Numbered from the stretch's first letter, positions 1 through 14,411 are shown. The stretch is DNA of 64,000 nucleotides from Hippophae tibetana (GCA_037013495.1 CM072806.1:1-64000); one strand, 5' to 3'. Translations and numbers: made by a program. Notes: generated by a model from the letters alone, not told the origin.

Positions 1-3000
1 AAACCCTAAACCCTAAACCCTAAACCCTAAACCCTAAACCCTAAACCCTAAACCCTAAACCCTAAACCCTAAACCCTAAACCCTAAACCCTAAACCCTAA
101 ACCCTAAACCCTAAACCCTAAACCCTAAACCCTAAACCCTAAACCCTAAACCCTAAACCCTAAACCCTAAACCCTAAACCCTAAACCCTAAACCCTAAAC
201 CCTAAACCCTAAACCCTAAACCCTAAACCCTAAACCCTAAACCCTAAACCCTAAACCCTAAACCCTAAACCCTAAACCCTAAACCCTAAACCCTAAACCC
301 TAAACCCTAAACCCTAAACCCTAAACCCTAAACCCTAAACCCTAAACCCTAAACCCTAAACCCTAAACCCTAAACCCTAAACCCTAAACCCTAAACCCTA
401 AACCCTAAACCCTAAACCCTAAACCCTAAACCCTAAACCCTAAACCCTAAACCCTAAACCCTAAACCCTAAACCCTAAACCCTAAACCCTAAACCCTAAA
501 CCCTAAACCCTAAACCCTAAACCCTAAACCCTAAACCCTAAACCCTAAACCCTAAACCCTAAACCCTAAACCCTAAACCCTAAACCCTAAACCCTAAACC
601 CTAAACCCTAAACCCTAAACCCTAAACCCTAAACCCTAAACCCTAAACCCTAAACCCTAAACCCTAAACCCTAAACCCTAAACCCTAAACCCTAAACCCT
701 AAACCCTAAACCCTAAACCCTAAACCCTAAACCCTAAACCCTAAACCCTAAACCCTAAACCCTAAACCCTAAACCCTAAACCCTAAACCCTAAACCCTAA
801 ACCCTAAACCCTAAACCCTAAACCCTAAACCCTAAACCCTAAACCCTAAACCCTAAACCCTAAACCCTAAACCCTAAACCCTAAACCCTAAACCCTAAAC
901 CCTAAACCCTAAACCCTAAACCCTAAACCCTAAACCCTAAACCCTAAACCCTAAACCCTAAACCCTAAACCCTAAACCCTAAACCCTAAACCCTAAACCC
1001 TAAACCCTAAACCCTAAACCCTAAACCCTAAACCCTAAACCCTAAACCCTAAACCCTAAACCCTAAACCCTAAACCCTAAACCCTAAACCCTAAACCCTA
1101 AACCCTAAACCCTAAACCCTAAACCCTAAACCCTAAACCCTAAACCCTAAACCCTAAACCCTAAACCCTAAACCCTAAACCCTAAACCCTAAACCCTAAA
1201 CCCTAAACCCTAAACCCTAAACCCTAAACCCTAAACCCTAAACCCTAAACCCTAAACCCTAAACCCTAAACCCTAAACCCTAAACCCTAAACCCTAAACC
1301 CTAAACCCTAAACCCTAAACCCTAAACCCTAAACCCTAAACCCTAAACCCTAAACCCTAAACCCTAAACCCTAAACCCTAAACCCTAAACCCTAAACCCT
1401 AAACCCTAAACCCTAAACCCTAAACCCTAAACCCTAAACCCTAAACCCTAAACCCTAAACCCTAAACCCTAAACCCTAAACCCTAAACCCTAAACCCTAA
1501 ACCCTAAACCCTAAACCCTAAACCCTAAACCCTAAACCCTAAACCCTAAACCCTAAACCCTAAACCCTAAACCCTAAACCCTAAACCCTAAACCCTAAAC
1601 CCTAAACCCTAAACCCTAAACCCTAAACCCTAAACCCTAAACCCTAAACCCTAAACCCTAAACCCTAAACCCTAAACCCTAAACCCTAAACCCTAAACCC
1701 TAAACCCTAAACCCTAAACCCTAAACCCTAAACCCTAAACCCTAAACCCTAAACCCTAAACCCTAAACCCTAAACCCTAAACCCTAAACCCTAAACCCTA
1801 AACCCTAAACCCTAAACCCTAAACCCTAAACCCTAAACCCTAAACCCTAAACCCTAAACCCTAAACCCTAAACCCTAAACCCTAAACCCTAAACCCTAAA
1901 CCCTAAACCCTAAACCCTAAACCCTAAACCCTAAACCCTAAACCCTAAACCCTAAACCCTAAACCCTAAACCCTAAACCCTAAACCCTAAACCCTAAACC
2001 CTAAACCCTAAACCCTAAACCCTAAACCCTAAACCCTAAACCCTAAACCCTAAACCCTAAACCCTAAACCCTAAACCCTAAACCCTAAACCCTAAACCCT
2101 AAACCCTAAACCCTAAACCCTAAACCCTAAACCCTAAACCCTAAACCCTAAACCCTAAACCCTAAACCCTAAACCCTAAACCCTAAACCCTAAACCCTAA
2201 ACCCTAAACCCTAAACCCTAAACCCTAAACCCTAAACCCTAAACCCTAAACCCTAAACCCTAAACCCTAAACCCTAAACCCTAAACCCTAAACCCTAAAC
2301 CCTAAACCCTAAACCCTAAACCCTAAACCCTAAACCCTAAACCCTAAACCCTAAACCCTAAACCCTAAACCCTAAACCCTAAACCCTAAACCCTAAACCC
2401 TAAACCCTAAACCCTAAACCCTAAACCCTAAACCCTAAACCCTAAACCCTAAACCCTAAACCCTAAACCCTAAACCCTAAACCCTAAACCCTAAACCCTA
2501 AACCCTAAACCCTAAACCCTAAACCCTAAACCCTAAACCCTAAACCCTAAACCCTAAACCCTAAACCCTAAACCCTAAACCCTAAACCCTAAACCCTAAA
2601 CCCTAAACCCTAAACCCTAAACCCTAAACCCTAAACCCTAAACCCTAAACCCTAAACCCTAAACCCTAAACCCTAAACCCTAAACCCTAAACCCTAAACC
2701 CTAAACCCTAAACCCTAAACCCTAAACCCTAAACCCTAAACCCTAAACCCTAAACCCTAAACCCTAAACCCTAAACCCTAAACCCTAAACCCTAAACCCT
2801 AAACCCTAAACCCTAAACCCTAAACCCTAAACCCTAAACCCTAAACCCTAAACCCTAAACCCTAAACCCTAAACCCTAAACCCTAAACCCTAAACCCTAA
2901 ACCCTAAACCCTAAACCCTAAACCCTAAACCCTAAACCCTAAACCCTAAACCCTAAACCCTAAACCCTAAACCCTAAACCCTAAACCCTAAACCCTAAAC

Positions 3001-6000
3001 CCTAAACCCTAAACCCTAAACCCTAAACCCTAAACCCTAAACCCTAAACCCTAAACCCTAAACCCTAAACCCTAAACCCTAAACCCTAAACCCTAAACCC
3101 TAAACCCTAAACCCTAAACCCTAAACCCTAAACCCTAAACCCTAAACCCTAAACCCTAAACCCTAAACCCTAAACCCTAAACCCTAAACCCTAAACCCTA
3201 AACCCTAAACCCTAAACCCTAAACCCTAAACCCTAAACCCTAAACCCTAAACCCTAAACCCTAAACCCTAAACCCTAAACCCTAAACCCTAAACCCTAAA
3301 CCCTAAACCCTAAACCCTAAACCCTAAACCCTAAACCCTAAACCCTAAACCCTAAACCCTAAACCCTAAACCCTAAACCCTAAACCCTAAACCCTAAACC
3401 CTAAACCCTAAACCCTAAACCCTAAACCCTAAACCCTAAACCCTAAACCCTAAACCCTAAACCCTAAACCCTAAACCCTAAACCCTAAACCCTAAACCCT
3501 AAACCCTAAACCCTAAACCCTAAACCCTAAACCCTAAACCCTAAACCCTAAACCCTAAACCCTAAACCCTAAACCCTAAACCCTAAACCCTAAACCCTAA
3601 ACCCTAAACCCTAAACCCTAAACCCTAAACCCTAAACCCTAAACCCTAAACCCTAAACCCTAAACCCTAAACCCTAAACCCTAAACCCTAAACCCTAAAC
3701 CCTAAACCCTAAACCCTAAACCCTAAACCCTAAACCCTAAACCCTAAACCCTAAACCCTAAACCCTAAACCCTAAACCCTAAACCCTAAACCCTAAACCC
3801 TAAACCCTAAACCCTAAACCCTAAACCCTAAACCCTAAACCCTAAACCCTAAACCCTAAACCCTAAACCCTAAACCCTAAACCCTAAACCCTAAACCCTA
3901 AACCCTAAACCCTAAACCCTAAACCCTAAACCCTAAACCCTAAACCCTAAACCCTAAACCCTAAACCCTAAACCCTAAACCCTAAACCCTAAACCCTAAA
4001 CCCTAAACCCTAAACCCTAAACCCTAAACCCTAAACCCTAAACCCTAAACCCTAAACCCTAAACCCTAAACCCTAAACCCTAAACCCTAAACCCTAAACC
4101 CTAAACCCTAAACCCTAAACCCTAAACCCTAAACCCTAAACCCTAAACCCTAAACCCTAAACCCTAAACCCTAAACCCTAAACCCTAAACCCTAAACCCT
4201 AAACCCTAAACCCTAAACCCTAAACCCTAAACCCTAAACCCTAAACCCTAAACCCTAAACCCTAAACCCTAAACCCTAAACCCTAAACCCTAAACCCTAA
4301 ACCCTAAACCCTAAACCCTAAACCCTAAACCCTAAACCCTAAACCCTAAACCCTAAACCCTAAACCCTAAACCCTAAACCCTAAACCCTAAACCCTAAAC
4401 CCTAAACCCTAAACCCTAAACCCTAAACCCTAAACCCTAAACCCTAAACCCTAAACCCTAAACCCTAAACCCTAAACCCTAAACCCTAAACCCTAAACCC
4501 TAAACCCTAAACCCTAAACCCTAAACCCTAAACCCTAAACCCTAAACCCTAAACCCTAAACCCTAAACCCTAAACCCTAAACCCTAAACCCTAAACCCTA
4601 AACCCTAAACCCTAAACCCTAAACCCTAAACCCTAAACCCTAAACCCTAAACCCTAAACCCTAAACCCTAAACCCTAAACCCTAAACCCTAAACCCTAAA
4701 CCCTAAACCCTAAACCCTAAACCCTAAACCCTAAACCCTAAACCCTAAACCCTAAACCCTAAACCCTAAACCCTAAACCCTAAACCCTAAACCCTAAACC
4801 CTAAACCCTAAACCCTAAACCCTAAACCCTAAACCCTAAACCCTAAACCCTAAACCCTAAACCCTAAACCCTAAACCCTAAACCCTAAACCCTAAACCCT
4901 AAACCCTAAACCCTAAACCCTAAACCCTAAACCCTAAACCCTAAACCCTAAACCCTAAACCCTAAACCCTAAACCCTAAACCCTAAACCCTAAACCCTAA
5001 ACCCTAAACCCTAAACCCTAAACCCTAAACCCTAAACCCTAAACCCTAAACCCTAAACCCTAAACCCTAAACCCTAAACCCTAAACCCTAAACCCTAAAC
5101 CCTAAACCCTAAACCCTAAACCCTAAACCCTAAACCCTAAACCCTAAACCCTAAACCCTAAACCCTAAACCCTAAACCCTAAACCCTAAACCCTAAACCC
5201 TAAACCCTAAACCCTAAACCCTAAACCCTAAACCCTAAACCCTAAACCCTAAACCCTAAACCCTAAACCCTAAACCCTAAACCCTAAACCCTAAACCCTA
5301 AACCCTAAACCCTAAACCCTAAACCCTAAACCCTAAACCCTAAACCCTAAACCCTAAACCCTAAACCCTAAACCCTAAACCCTAAACCCTAAACCCTAAA
5401 CCCTAAACCCTAAACCCTAAACCCTAAACCCTAAACCCTAAACCCTAAACCCTAAACCCTAAACCCTAAACCCTAAACCCTAAACCCTAAACCCTAAACC
5501 CTAAACCCTAAACCCTAAACCCTAAACCCTAAACCCTAAACCCTAAACCCTAAACCCTAAACCCTAAACCCTAAACCCTAAACCCTAAACCCTAAACCCT
5601 AAACCCTAAACCCTAAACCCTAAACCCTAAACCCTAAACCCTAAACCCTAAACCCTAAACCCTAAACCCTAAACCCTAAACCCTAAACCCTAAACCCTAA
5701 ACCCTAAACCCTAAACCCTAAACCCTAAACCCTAAACCCTAAACCCTAAACCCTAAACCCTAAACCCTAAACCCTAAACCCTAAACCCTAAACCCTAAAC
5801 CCTAAACCCTAAACCCTAAACCCTAAACCCTAAACCCTAAACCCTAAACCCTAAACCCTAAACCCTAAACCCTAAACCCTAAACCCTAAACCCTAAACCC
5901 TAAACCCTAAACCCTAAACCCTAAACCCTAAACCCTAAACCCTAAACCCTAAACCCTAAACCCTAAACCCTAAACCCTAAACCCTAAACCCTAAACCCTA

Positions 6001-9000
6001 AACCCTAAACCCTAAACCCTAAACCCTAAACCCTAAACCCTAAACCCTAAACCCTAAACCCTAAACCCTAAACCCTAAACCCTAAACCCTAAACCCTAAA
6101 CCCTAAACCCTAAACCCTAAACCCTAAACCCTAAACCCTAAACCCTAAACCCTAAACCCTAAACCCTAAACCCTAAACCCTAAACCCTAAACCCTAAACC
6201 CTAAACCCTAAACCCTAAACCCTAAACCCTAAACCCTAAACCCTAAACCCTAAACCCTAAACCCTAAACCCTAAACCCTAAACCCTAAACCCTAAACCCT
6301 AAACCCTAAACCCTAAACCCTAAACCCTAAACCCTAAACCCTAAACCCTAAACCCTAAACCCTAAACCCTAAACCCTAAACCCTAAACCCTAAACCCTAA
6401 ACCCTAAACCCTAAACCCTAAACCCTAAACCCTAAACCCTAAACCCTAAACCCTAAACCCTAAACCCTAAACCCTAAACCCTAAACCCTAAACCCTAAAC
6501 CCTAAACCCTAAACCCTAAACCCTAAACCCTAAACCCTAAACCCTAAACCCTAAACCCTAAACCCTAAACCCTAAACCCTAAACCCTAAACCCTAAACCC
6601 TAAACCCTAAACCCTAAACCCTAAACCCTAAACCCTAAACCCTAAACCCTAAACCCTAAACCCTAAACCCTAAACCCTAAACCCTAAACCCTAAACCCTA
6701 AACCCTAAACCCTAAACCCTAAACCCTAAACCCTAAACCCTAAACCCTAAACCCTAAACCCTAAACCCTAAACCCTAAACCCTAAACCCTAAACCCTAAA
6801 CCCTAAACCCTAAACCCTAAACCCTAAACCCTAAACCCTAAACCCTAAACCCTAAACCCTAAACCCTAAACCCTAAACCCTAAACCCTAAACCCTAAACC
6901 CTAAACCCTAAACCCTAAACCCTAAACCCTAAACCCTAAACCCTAAACCCTAAACCCTAAACCCTAAACCCTAAACCCTAAACCCTAAACCCTAAACCCT
7001 AAACCCTAAACCCTAAACCCTAAACCCTAAACCCTAAACCCTAAACCCTAAACCCTAAACCCTAAACCCTAAACCCTAAACCCTAAACCCTAAACCCTAA
7101 ACCCTAAACCCTAAACCCTAAACCCTAAACCCTAAACCCTAAACCCTAAACCCTAAACCCTAAACCCTAAACCCTAAACCCTAAACCCTAAACCCTAAAC
7201 CCTAAACCCTAAACCCTAAACCCTAAACCCTAAACCCTAAACCCTAAACCCTAAACCCTAAACCCTAAACCCTAAACCCTAAACCCTAAACCCTAAACCC
7301 TAAACCCTAAACCCTAAACCCTAAACCCTAAACCCTAAACCCTAAACCCTAAACCCTAAACCCTAAACCCTAAACCCTAAACCCTAAACCCTAAACCCTA
7401 AACCCTAAACCCTAAACCCTAAACCCTAAACCCTAAACCCTAAACCCTAAACCCTAAACCCTAAACCCTAAACCCTAAACCCTAAACCCTAAACCCTAAA
7501 CCCTAAACCCTAAACCCTAAACCCTAAACCCTAAACCCTAAACCCTAAACCCTAAACCCTAAACCCTAAACCCTAAACCCTAAACCCTAAACCCTAAACC
7601 CTAAACCCTAAACCCTAAACCCTAAACCCTAAACCCTAAACCCTAAACCCTAAACCCTAAACCCTAAACCCTAAACCCTAAACCCTAAACCCTAAACCCT
7701 AAACCCTAAACCCTAAACCCTAAACCCTAAACCCTAAACCCTAAACCCTAAACCCTAAACCCTAAACCCTAAACCCTAAACCCTAAACCCTAAACCCTAA
7801 ACCCTAAACCCTAAACCCTAAACCCTAAACCCTAAACCCTAAACCCTAAACCCTAAACCCTAAACCCTAAACCCTAAACCCTAAACCCTAAACCCTAAAC
7901 CCTAAACCCTAAACCCTAAACCCTAAACCCTAAACCCTAAACCCTAAACCCTAAACCCTAAACCCTAAACCCTAAACCCTAAACCCTAAACCCTAAACCC
8001 TAAACCCTAAACCCTAAACCCTAAACCCTAAACCCTAAACCCTAAACCCTAAACCCTAAACCCTAAACCCTAAACCCTAAACCCTAAACCCTAAACCCTA
8101 AACCCTAAACCCTAAACCCTAAACCCTAAACCCTAAACCCTAAACCCTAAACCCTAAACCCTAAACCCTAAACCCTAAACCCTAAACCCTAAACCCTAAA
8201 CCCTAAACCCTAAACCCTAAACCCTAAACCCTAAACCCTAAACCCTAAACCCTAAACCCTAAACCCTAAACCCTAAACCCTAAACCCTAAACCCTAAACC
8301 CTAAACCCTAAACCCTAAACCCTAAACCCTAAACCCTAAACCCTAAACCCTAAACCCTAAACCCTAAACCCTAAACCCTAAACCCTAAACCCTAAACCCT
8401 AAACCCTAAACCCTAAACCCTAAACCCTAAACCCTAAACCCTAAACCCTAAACCCTAAACCCTAAACCCTAAACCCTAAACCCTAAACCCTAAACCCTAA
8501 ACCCTAAACCCTAAACCCTAAACCCTAAACCCTAAACCCTAAACCCTAAACCCTAAACCCTAAACCCTAAACCCTAAACCCTAAACCCTAAACCCTAAAC
8601 CCTAAACCCTAAACCCTAAACCCTAAACCCTAAACCCTAAACCCTAAACCCTAAACCCTAAACCCTAAACCCTAAACCCTAAACCCTAAACCCTAAACCC
8701 TAAACCCTAAAACCCTAAACCCTAAACCCTAAACCCTAAACCCTAAACCCTAAACCCTAAACCCTAAACCCTAAACCCTAAACCCTAAACCCTAAACCCT
8801 AAACCCTAAACCCTAAACCCTAAACCCTAAACCCTAAACCCTAAACCCTAAACCCTAAACCCTAAACCCTAAACCCTAAACCCTAAACCCTAAACCCTAA
8901 ACCCTAAACCCTAAACCCTAAACCCTAAACCCTAAACCCTAAACCCTAAACCCTAAACCCTAAACCCTAAACCCTAAACCCTAAACCCTAAACCCTAAAC

Positions 9001-9025
9001 CCTAAACCCTAAACCCTAAACCCTA
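1..9025. repeat. Terminal telomere repeat array (CCCTAAA)n
   Basis: The sequence starts in the repeat and continues without interruption to 9025, about 1,289 seven-base units. The C-rich strand reads 5' to 3' from the window start, so the G-rich TTTAGGG strand points outward, as at a left chromosome end. TTTAGGG is the Arabidopsis-type plant telomere repeat made by telomerase. The array is in one phase from base 1 to 8708 (1,244 units), then contains one eight-base unit and continues for 44 units. I saw no base substitutions. The junction with unique DNA is abrupt, with no visible gradient of degenerate repeats. Confidence 0.99.
8709..8716. repeat. Single variant telomere unit with an extra A
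   Basis: Four A residues occur at 8709-8712 where every other unit has three, giving one AAAACCCT unit and shifting the array phase by one base. It lies 309 bp from the inner edge of the array. It may be an old slippage or telomerase error, or a sequencing error. Confidence 0.9.
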
Positions 9026-10845
9026 TTTCAAAAGTTTTTATAAGAATTATTATCTGAAAATGTATTGACGACATGTTTTCAATAGTGGTTTTAAAACTTG
9101 AAAGTTAGTACTCGGATAACTAAATTCTTAGGTTTAATTTGGACACCTTGAATAAAGTTTAAACTGTCTAACCCCACCAAAGGTGGCATTTAAATGGTTC
9201 ATTTTCAATATCTTAGAAAAAGGAATCAATTTAATTAGGCAAATTAGTTATCAACCCCACCCATAGGTGTTAATTGATTTGTTTAGTTAACAAAGAATAT
9301 CTAACCCCACCAAAGGTGTTATTCATACAAAAAAGGGAGAATCAATAAATATCAATTCATATCTTTAATAACCTAGATAATATGAGCAAGCATAATTAAC
9401 TTAGTTATTATATCCATAAATACTCCACCATTATAAAAGATAAAATTTGCATAAATGTTTATTGAATCTATGTTTATTTTTATGTAAGTAGATTAAAAAC
9501 ACAAAAACCCCAAAATATCGTGACAGGATGTTTAGGATTTAATTTCGTTTTTAGAAGTTTGAATAATAAATTAAAAACCACACACATTCCTTCCTTAGAT
9601 CGACCTTGGGAGTATACTTGTCATTTTCTACGAAATGATTCGTGCACTTGCGAGAGTTTTATAAATATTAAAACCAAAGTATTGGCAAGAATCGGTGATG
9701 CCGGTTTTCGCTCATCAATCATCACACTTGTGCTTTTTTAATTCTTCATTACCTATGATGTTATATGACTTAGGAATTTATAGTATGGTGAGTTCCGTTG
9801 CAACAAAAACTATAACAGGGATTCATATATAACATGTGTAAATGGACAAAGTATAGTCACGATTCAAAATGATTAAATATAAGCTATAATCAAATAGGGA
9901 TTTGCATCCCAGGTGAGATCGATTCAGGACCATAAACAAATCACAAAACAGTAACAAAAGGGATTCTTATTTGTCACCATCTATATGTCATGTATTTTAC
10001 GAAGGGAATCAAGACTACTGCTTGAATTATGACATAGGTATCAAATTCAAGAACAAATGTTTTTTAATAAATGCCATTCATATTAATTAATTTACCAAAA
10101 TATGTAATTATTAATGATTTCATTACTATTTATATACACATATAGTTTCCCATTTTCAAGAATTTTGTTTTTGGCAATTATAATTTGAAATAATTTTATA
10201 TAATTATCCAAAAATAAACTCATTTTTCTAACTTATCGATCTTCTATGAATTTTTTGGATTTTATTTTACGAAACTATTATTAATAGTTTAATATTTAAT
10301 AATAATAAATAATGATCTAAAATCGTAAAAGTTACGTTAATTATAAAAATTTATTTTATGTATATTTTCAATGATTCGCTAATAAAGAACTATTATGTGA
10401 CAAAAATGATTATTAAATAATTAGATAGTAATCATTAATCAAAAATAATTATTAAATCCTATCAAAGGAATAATTACTAGCTTGAGAGGATAAGAAATCT
10501 CCATTTGCTTCCATGCCTCAGAGAATAGGACATCGATTAAGTTGTTGGTATCTATTTGAATCTGATGCAAAGTTATGTTGACCACTTAAAATGACTACTA
10601 GAGCATCCACGTGAGAATGGATCAATCTATAGGCTCCTCTTTCTAAAAATTGTTAAAACTATCCCCAACGGGACCTCTCATAATAACTCTAATCTCACAA
10701 ACTTTTTATCCTTGAGGTTAATTTCTTTCTTTGAATTGAGATGTCGATCGTGGCTTTCATAGCCGCAACTGTTGTGGCCTTGGATTTTAGCAATATTCAA
10801 TTGAGTTGCTAATGTGTTTTTGGAGCCTACAATATTAGGATTTAT
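9026..10845. other. Subtelomeric AT-rich DNA without a recognisable gene
   Basis: No convincing open frame or splice structure is visible. A short motif of the form AACCCCACC followed by AAGGTG or ATAGGTG occurs three times, starting at 9170, 9253 and 9303; the unequal spacing does not fit a tandem array. From about 10500 the sequence is less AT-rich but has stops in all frames. Confidence 0.7.
9490..9735 (+). mobile_element. Possible Ty3/gypsy leader fragment, very degenerate
   Basis: The stretch resembles the leader of many plant Ty3/gypsy elements: a phrase about a GATCGACC block, then a 'cgtgcacttgcgag' phrase near 9640, then a TTGGC...GATGCCGG phrase near 9682. I see no LTR ends, primer-binding site or gag frame. 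The 73-codon open frame across it is probably accidental. This is a resemblance judged by eye only. Confidence 0.25.
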
Positions 10846-11946
10846 CCTAGCCAATTTTTTTCATTTTTTTAAGCTAAGATACAAATATTGGCATTCAACC
10901 TGCATCAAAATAGCTTCTCTCGTTGTTAGGAGAAGGGTGTAACTTTGGAAAATCCGTCCAAGATAATCAGAATTTCCACCATGGTCTTTCTATTATTTCT
11001 TTGGTTCAGCATGGACTTTTTGATGTCAAGGCATGAGGGTTGATTTTCCCCTTATGCTTATATTATGGTAGTTCTTTCTTGGGAGGCTCTTGATTTTTTT
11101 ACTAGATATCATTTCATCCATATTAATATAAGTGTTTATCAATTGAGAAGCCTCAAAATATTTCATTAGGAAATCCTTGGCCCGTGCAATCTATCGTTTT
11201 TACAAATAAGAATCCTTGTTGTTACTTTTACATGATTTCTTCTTTATAGATAGATATAGGATCCATGAAACAATTACTTAAAAGCACATTTTGTGCAATA
11301 GTCTTTCCTTTTTGATAGAAAAATATCGCATGGTCTTGAGCAAATTGGTTTACATTTTTTTATTAGGATATAGTTTATATTTAATCATTTTGAATTTTAA
11401 AAAAAGCATTGCAACCGTCACTATACTTCTTCCATTTACACATATAACATATGAATCCGAGTTATGGTTTTTCTTGTAGTAAAGCTCATCATATATGTAA
11501 ATTACTAAGTTATATTAGCTGTCATAAAGATAATGAAGAATTAAGGGATCGAAAGCACAAGTTTGATGATAAGGTTTACAACTCATCAGTAGTAATAGTA
11601 GTGTTAGCATAGTTATCTAATAGAGGTCTTTAGATGACAAATTATTTCTAACACGATATCATCTACTTTGAAACTCTCATATACAAATGAATTGTAATGT
11701 CTACAAAAACTATTAGTAGCAGTAGTATTAGTAGTAATAATAATAACAATAATAATAATGAGTTTTGAAAAATAACGATTTTGAAAAGAAAGGAAAGGAA
11801 AAAAGGGTAAGAAGGGTTGTTCAAGAAGTAATTGAAACTTTCTCCACCAAATTCTTTTCTCTCACATTCAATCAATAAAACCAACCATTAAAAATAAGAA
11901 AAAACTCTAAAATAACTTGGAGTCAAATCATTGTTATAGCAAGTAT
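10846..11946. repeat. 1.1-kb direct repeat X, copy 1
   Basis: This segment begins CCTAGCCAA and ends AGCAAGTAT. It is nearly identical to 14409-15581 in the same orientation. Relative to copy 2 it lacks about 80 bp after 11183. It includes a trinucleotide-rich tract (AGT/AAT repeats, about 11705-11760). The ends do not have the TG...CA of an LTR and I see no clear target-site duplication. The origin of X is not recognised. Copy 1 abuts the left end of the valyl-tRNA synthetase pseudogene. Confidence 0.85.
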
Positions 11947-14411
11947 CTAGTTTAAGACTTTAAGTGCATAACATCGACATATTTAATATCCCAATAAAAG
12001 ATTAATTTTGTTTTTCTACTCGATCTTAGGCACAGAAACCATCTGATGCTCCCAATAAGAGCGAGAAGAAGAATGTTAGGCGCACAAAAGAGGAGAATTC
12101 TGAGGATTTTGTTGACCCAGAGACTCCATTTGGTGAAAAGAAGTGTATGTCTCATCAAATGGCAAAACATTACAATCCCAAGGCAGTTGAGAAATCGTAA
12201 GTTTGATGTTTTGGTTTGTATTATTTTGTCCATTATTCTTGTTATAAATTGTTTAACTATATGTTCTTGCTTTATTCAGGTGGTATGCATGGTGAGAGAA
12301 ATCAGGATTCTTCAAGGCAGATACTAGTAGCTCCAAACCACTGTTTGTTATTGTGAGTAGTTATGATCGTTCAATTTATTTTTTATTTTTTTAAGGATGT
12401 GCATGAAGTTATATTTTAAATGCTGGGAATTTTTTGATTTACTTTTGCTTTCAAGTTTTATGTGTACGTAGGTTTAATTGAATGTTAACCAAATAAGCGA
12501 GATGCTGGAAAGTATGATTAAAACTACCTTTATAATTTTTTTAATTTTGGTTGTTTTAGTTTTACTATTCTATTCTGTATCTGTATAAAAATATTATTTT
12601 TCATCATGAGAAGTTGATTAAATTAATTCCATGTGTTTGTAAATTGTACAGAAAACATTTGATGTTATTGTTAACCTTTAAATAATCGTGTTAAACATGT
12701 GCTTTTCACATTCACGTTGGAGCATAGGTGTTTTGTATTAATTTATGATTAGTGGTCTATGAAAGTTTTAATTCTTTAGAATTTTATTATACTTGTTATA
12801 TGTGAGGGCTCTGATTTGTAACCTACAAATCAGAACCATTTTATTGGTGGGTTTTTCTTTTGTTCGTGATTACTGCAATACTACCAAATGAATATTTTTT
12901 CTATCCCATATTTTTCATTCACTGTTGAATCATTAATTTCTTCTTTTGTATCCCTTGTCGCCCTTCTTCTCTCTCCATTTTTCGTCTTTTCATGTTCTCC
13001 AGTTTATGTCTGTTTGTCCACAATTGTGGATTGTATAATTAATTGTTTGAATATTCGATATTTTGAAAGTTGGTTTTGGAAGAATTTTTTATTTTTAGTT
13101 CATTTTGTGGCACTATTTGTTGTTGATCCAACAAAATTTGTAGGTCAACAATTGTAGATTGGATAATTAATTGTTTGAAAGTTGGTTTTGGAAGCATTTT
13201 TTATTGTTAGTTCACTATGTGGTACTATTTGTTATAAACTTGTGGGGAGTTCATTTCATCTATTTTGACAAAGATGTGTGCCCTTAATGTTAGGTGGTTT
13301 ATATTAAAGACATGCGTAATTGATTTTAGGCTCTATGTATGATATGCCTGAAGGGACTTTATTTGCATCGTAATGTCTATCATATGCTTTTGAGGTTTTT
13401 AATTTAGACTTATAGTGAAATGATTAAGTTTGTCAACAAATTTTATTGCAGGTCTTGCCACCTCCAAATGTGACTGGTGCCCTTCATATAGGCCATGTCC
13501 TTACTGCTGTTATAGAGGTCTCTTTATAAATATCTCCAAGTTCCTTCTTTTTACATTTTGACCTACCAAAGAATTATTAGTTTACTTTGGTATTTATCGA
13601 GTTCAGGATACCATAATTCGTTGGCGTAGGATGTCTGGATACAATACATTGTGGGTGCCTGGAATGGATCACGCTGGAATTACAACTCAGGTTCTCTCTT
13701 TTACTTAATAAGTTGATTTGTTGAATTTTTAACATAACTTAATCTTTTCCAATCATTTGCCTGGGAGGAGTTTTCTTTTAGTTATCTGTGTTGTCAGAGG
13801 TTGGGAGATAAGTTGGTTTTTCTGTGTCATATCATGGAAGTTTGAGTTGTGAGTTATGCCAAATAAACCCATGAGATCTATTATGTATGGTTCCTGTTGG
13901 TTCACATTTTGTTGAAGTCCCAAAATCTGGAATATTCTAAGGGATTAAACAGGTTACAGATTAGCTGTATAATTTTTAAATTATTTTTCTGATTATTAGG
14001 GATATTTTGATTGTATTTCTTTTTTCTGTTATCATTATTGTTTTATATAAACAGAGTATGAAAATCTTTAATGCTCTGTATATGTTTTTCTTTTAGTCAA
14101 TTAGTGTGACTTAAAGATATGGCTTTCATATGCTCTGTATATGTTTTCATTGGAGTGACTTATTTTTTAGGGATATTCGCCTAGTAAATTGGGATTGTGT
14201 GTTGCGAAGAGCAATATCTGACATTGAGGTAAGCTTTGTAATTGATGTGGCTTGGATATATATAAATGTTCACATATACATTTTACATTGATGGATTTTA
14301 CATGACCTTATATAGGTCGACTATATTGATATAAGCGAAAGGAAACTACTAAAAATTCCAGGGTATGAAAATCTAGTTGAGTTTGGTGTCTTAACCTCGT
14401 TTGCTTACCCT
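11947..14411 (+). pseudogene. Truncated valyl-tRNA synthetase duplicate with introns
   Basis: This is a genomic copy of the parent gene's 25045-28625 interval, similar through both exons and introns. Recognisable exons are 12030-12196, 12280-12352, 13452-13517 (with the class I HIGH signature), 13607-13690, 14171-14228, and the start of the next exon at 14316. It is broken in several ways. The Trp codon in the second of these exons is TGA at 12293-12295. About 1.15 kb is deleted after 14050, removing three exons (parent 27454-27971). The copy ends abruptly at 14411 in mid-exon, fused to repeat X copy 2. Substitutions include Ala to Val in the HIGH exon. The 5' exons with the start codon are absent. 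Retained introns show duplication at the DNA level, not retroposition. No functional product is expected. Confidence 0.95.

Noticed and set aside
1-9025. CRISPR-like or bacterial origin repeat array
   Set aside because: Seven-base units without spacers are telomere repeats, and spliced eukaryotic genes follow.
11663-11884. Poly-Leu open frame on the - strand, repeated at 15298-15510
   Set aside because: It arises from an AAT/AGT trinucleotide tract inside repeat X. No start context, splice signal or domain supports a gene.
12046-12327. Open frames on both strands over the synthetase pseudogene and the matching parent exons (25049-25424)
   Set aside because: They are out of frame with the valyl-tRNA synthetase reading and cross its introns, so they are shadows.
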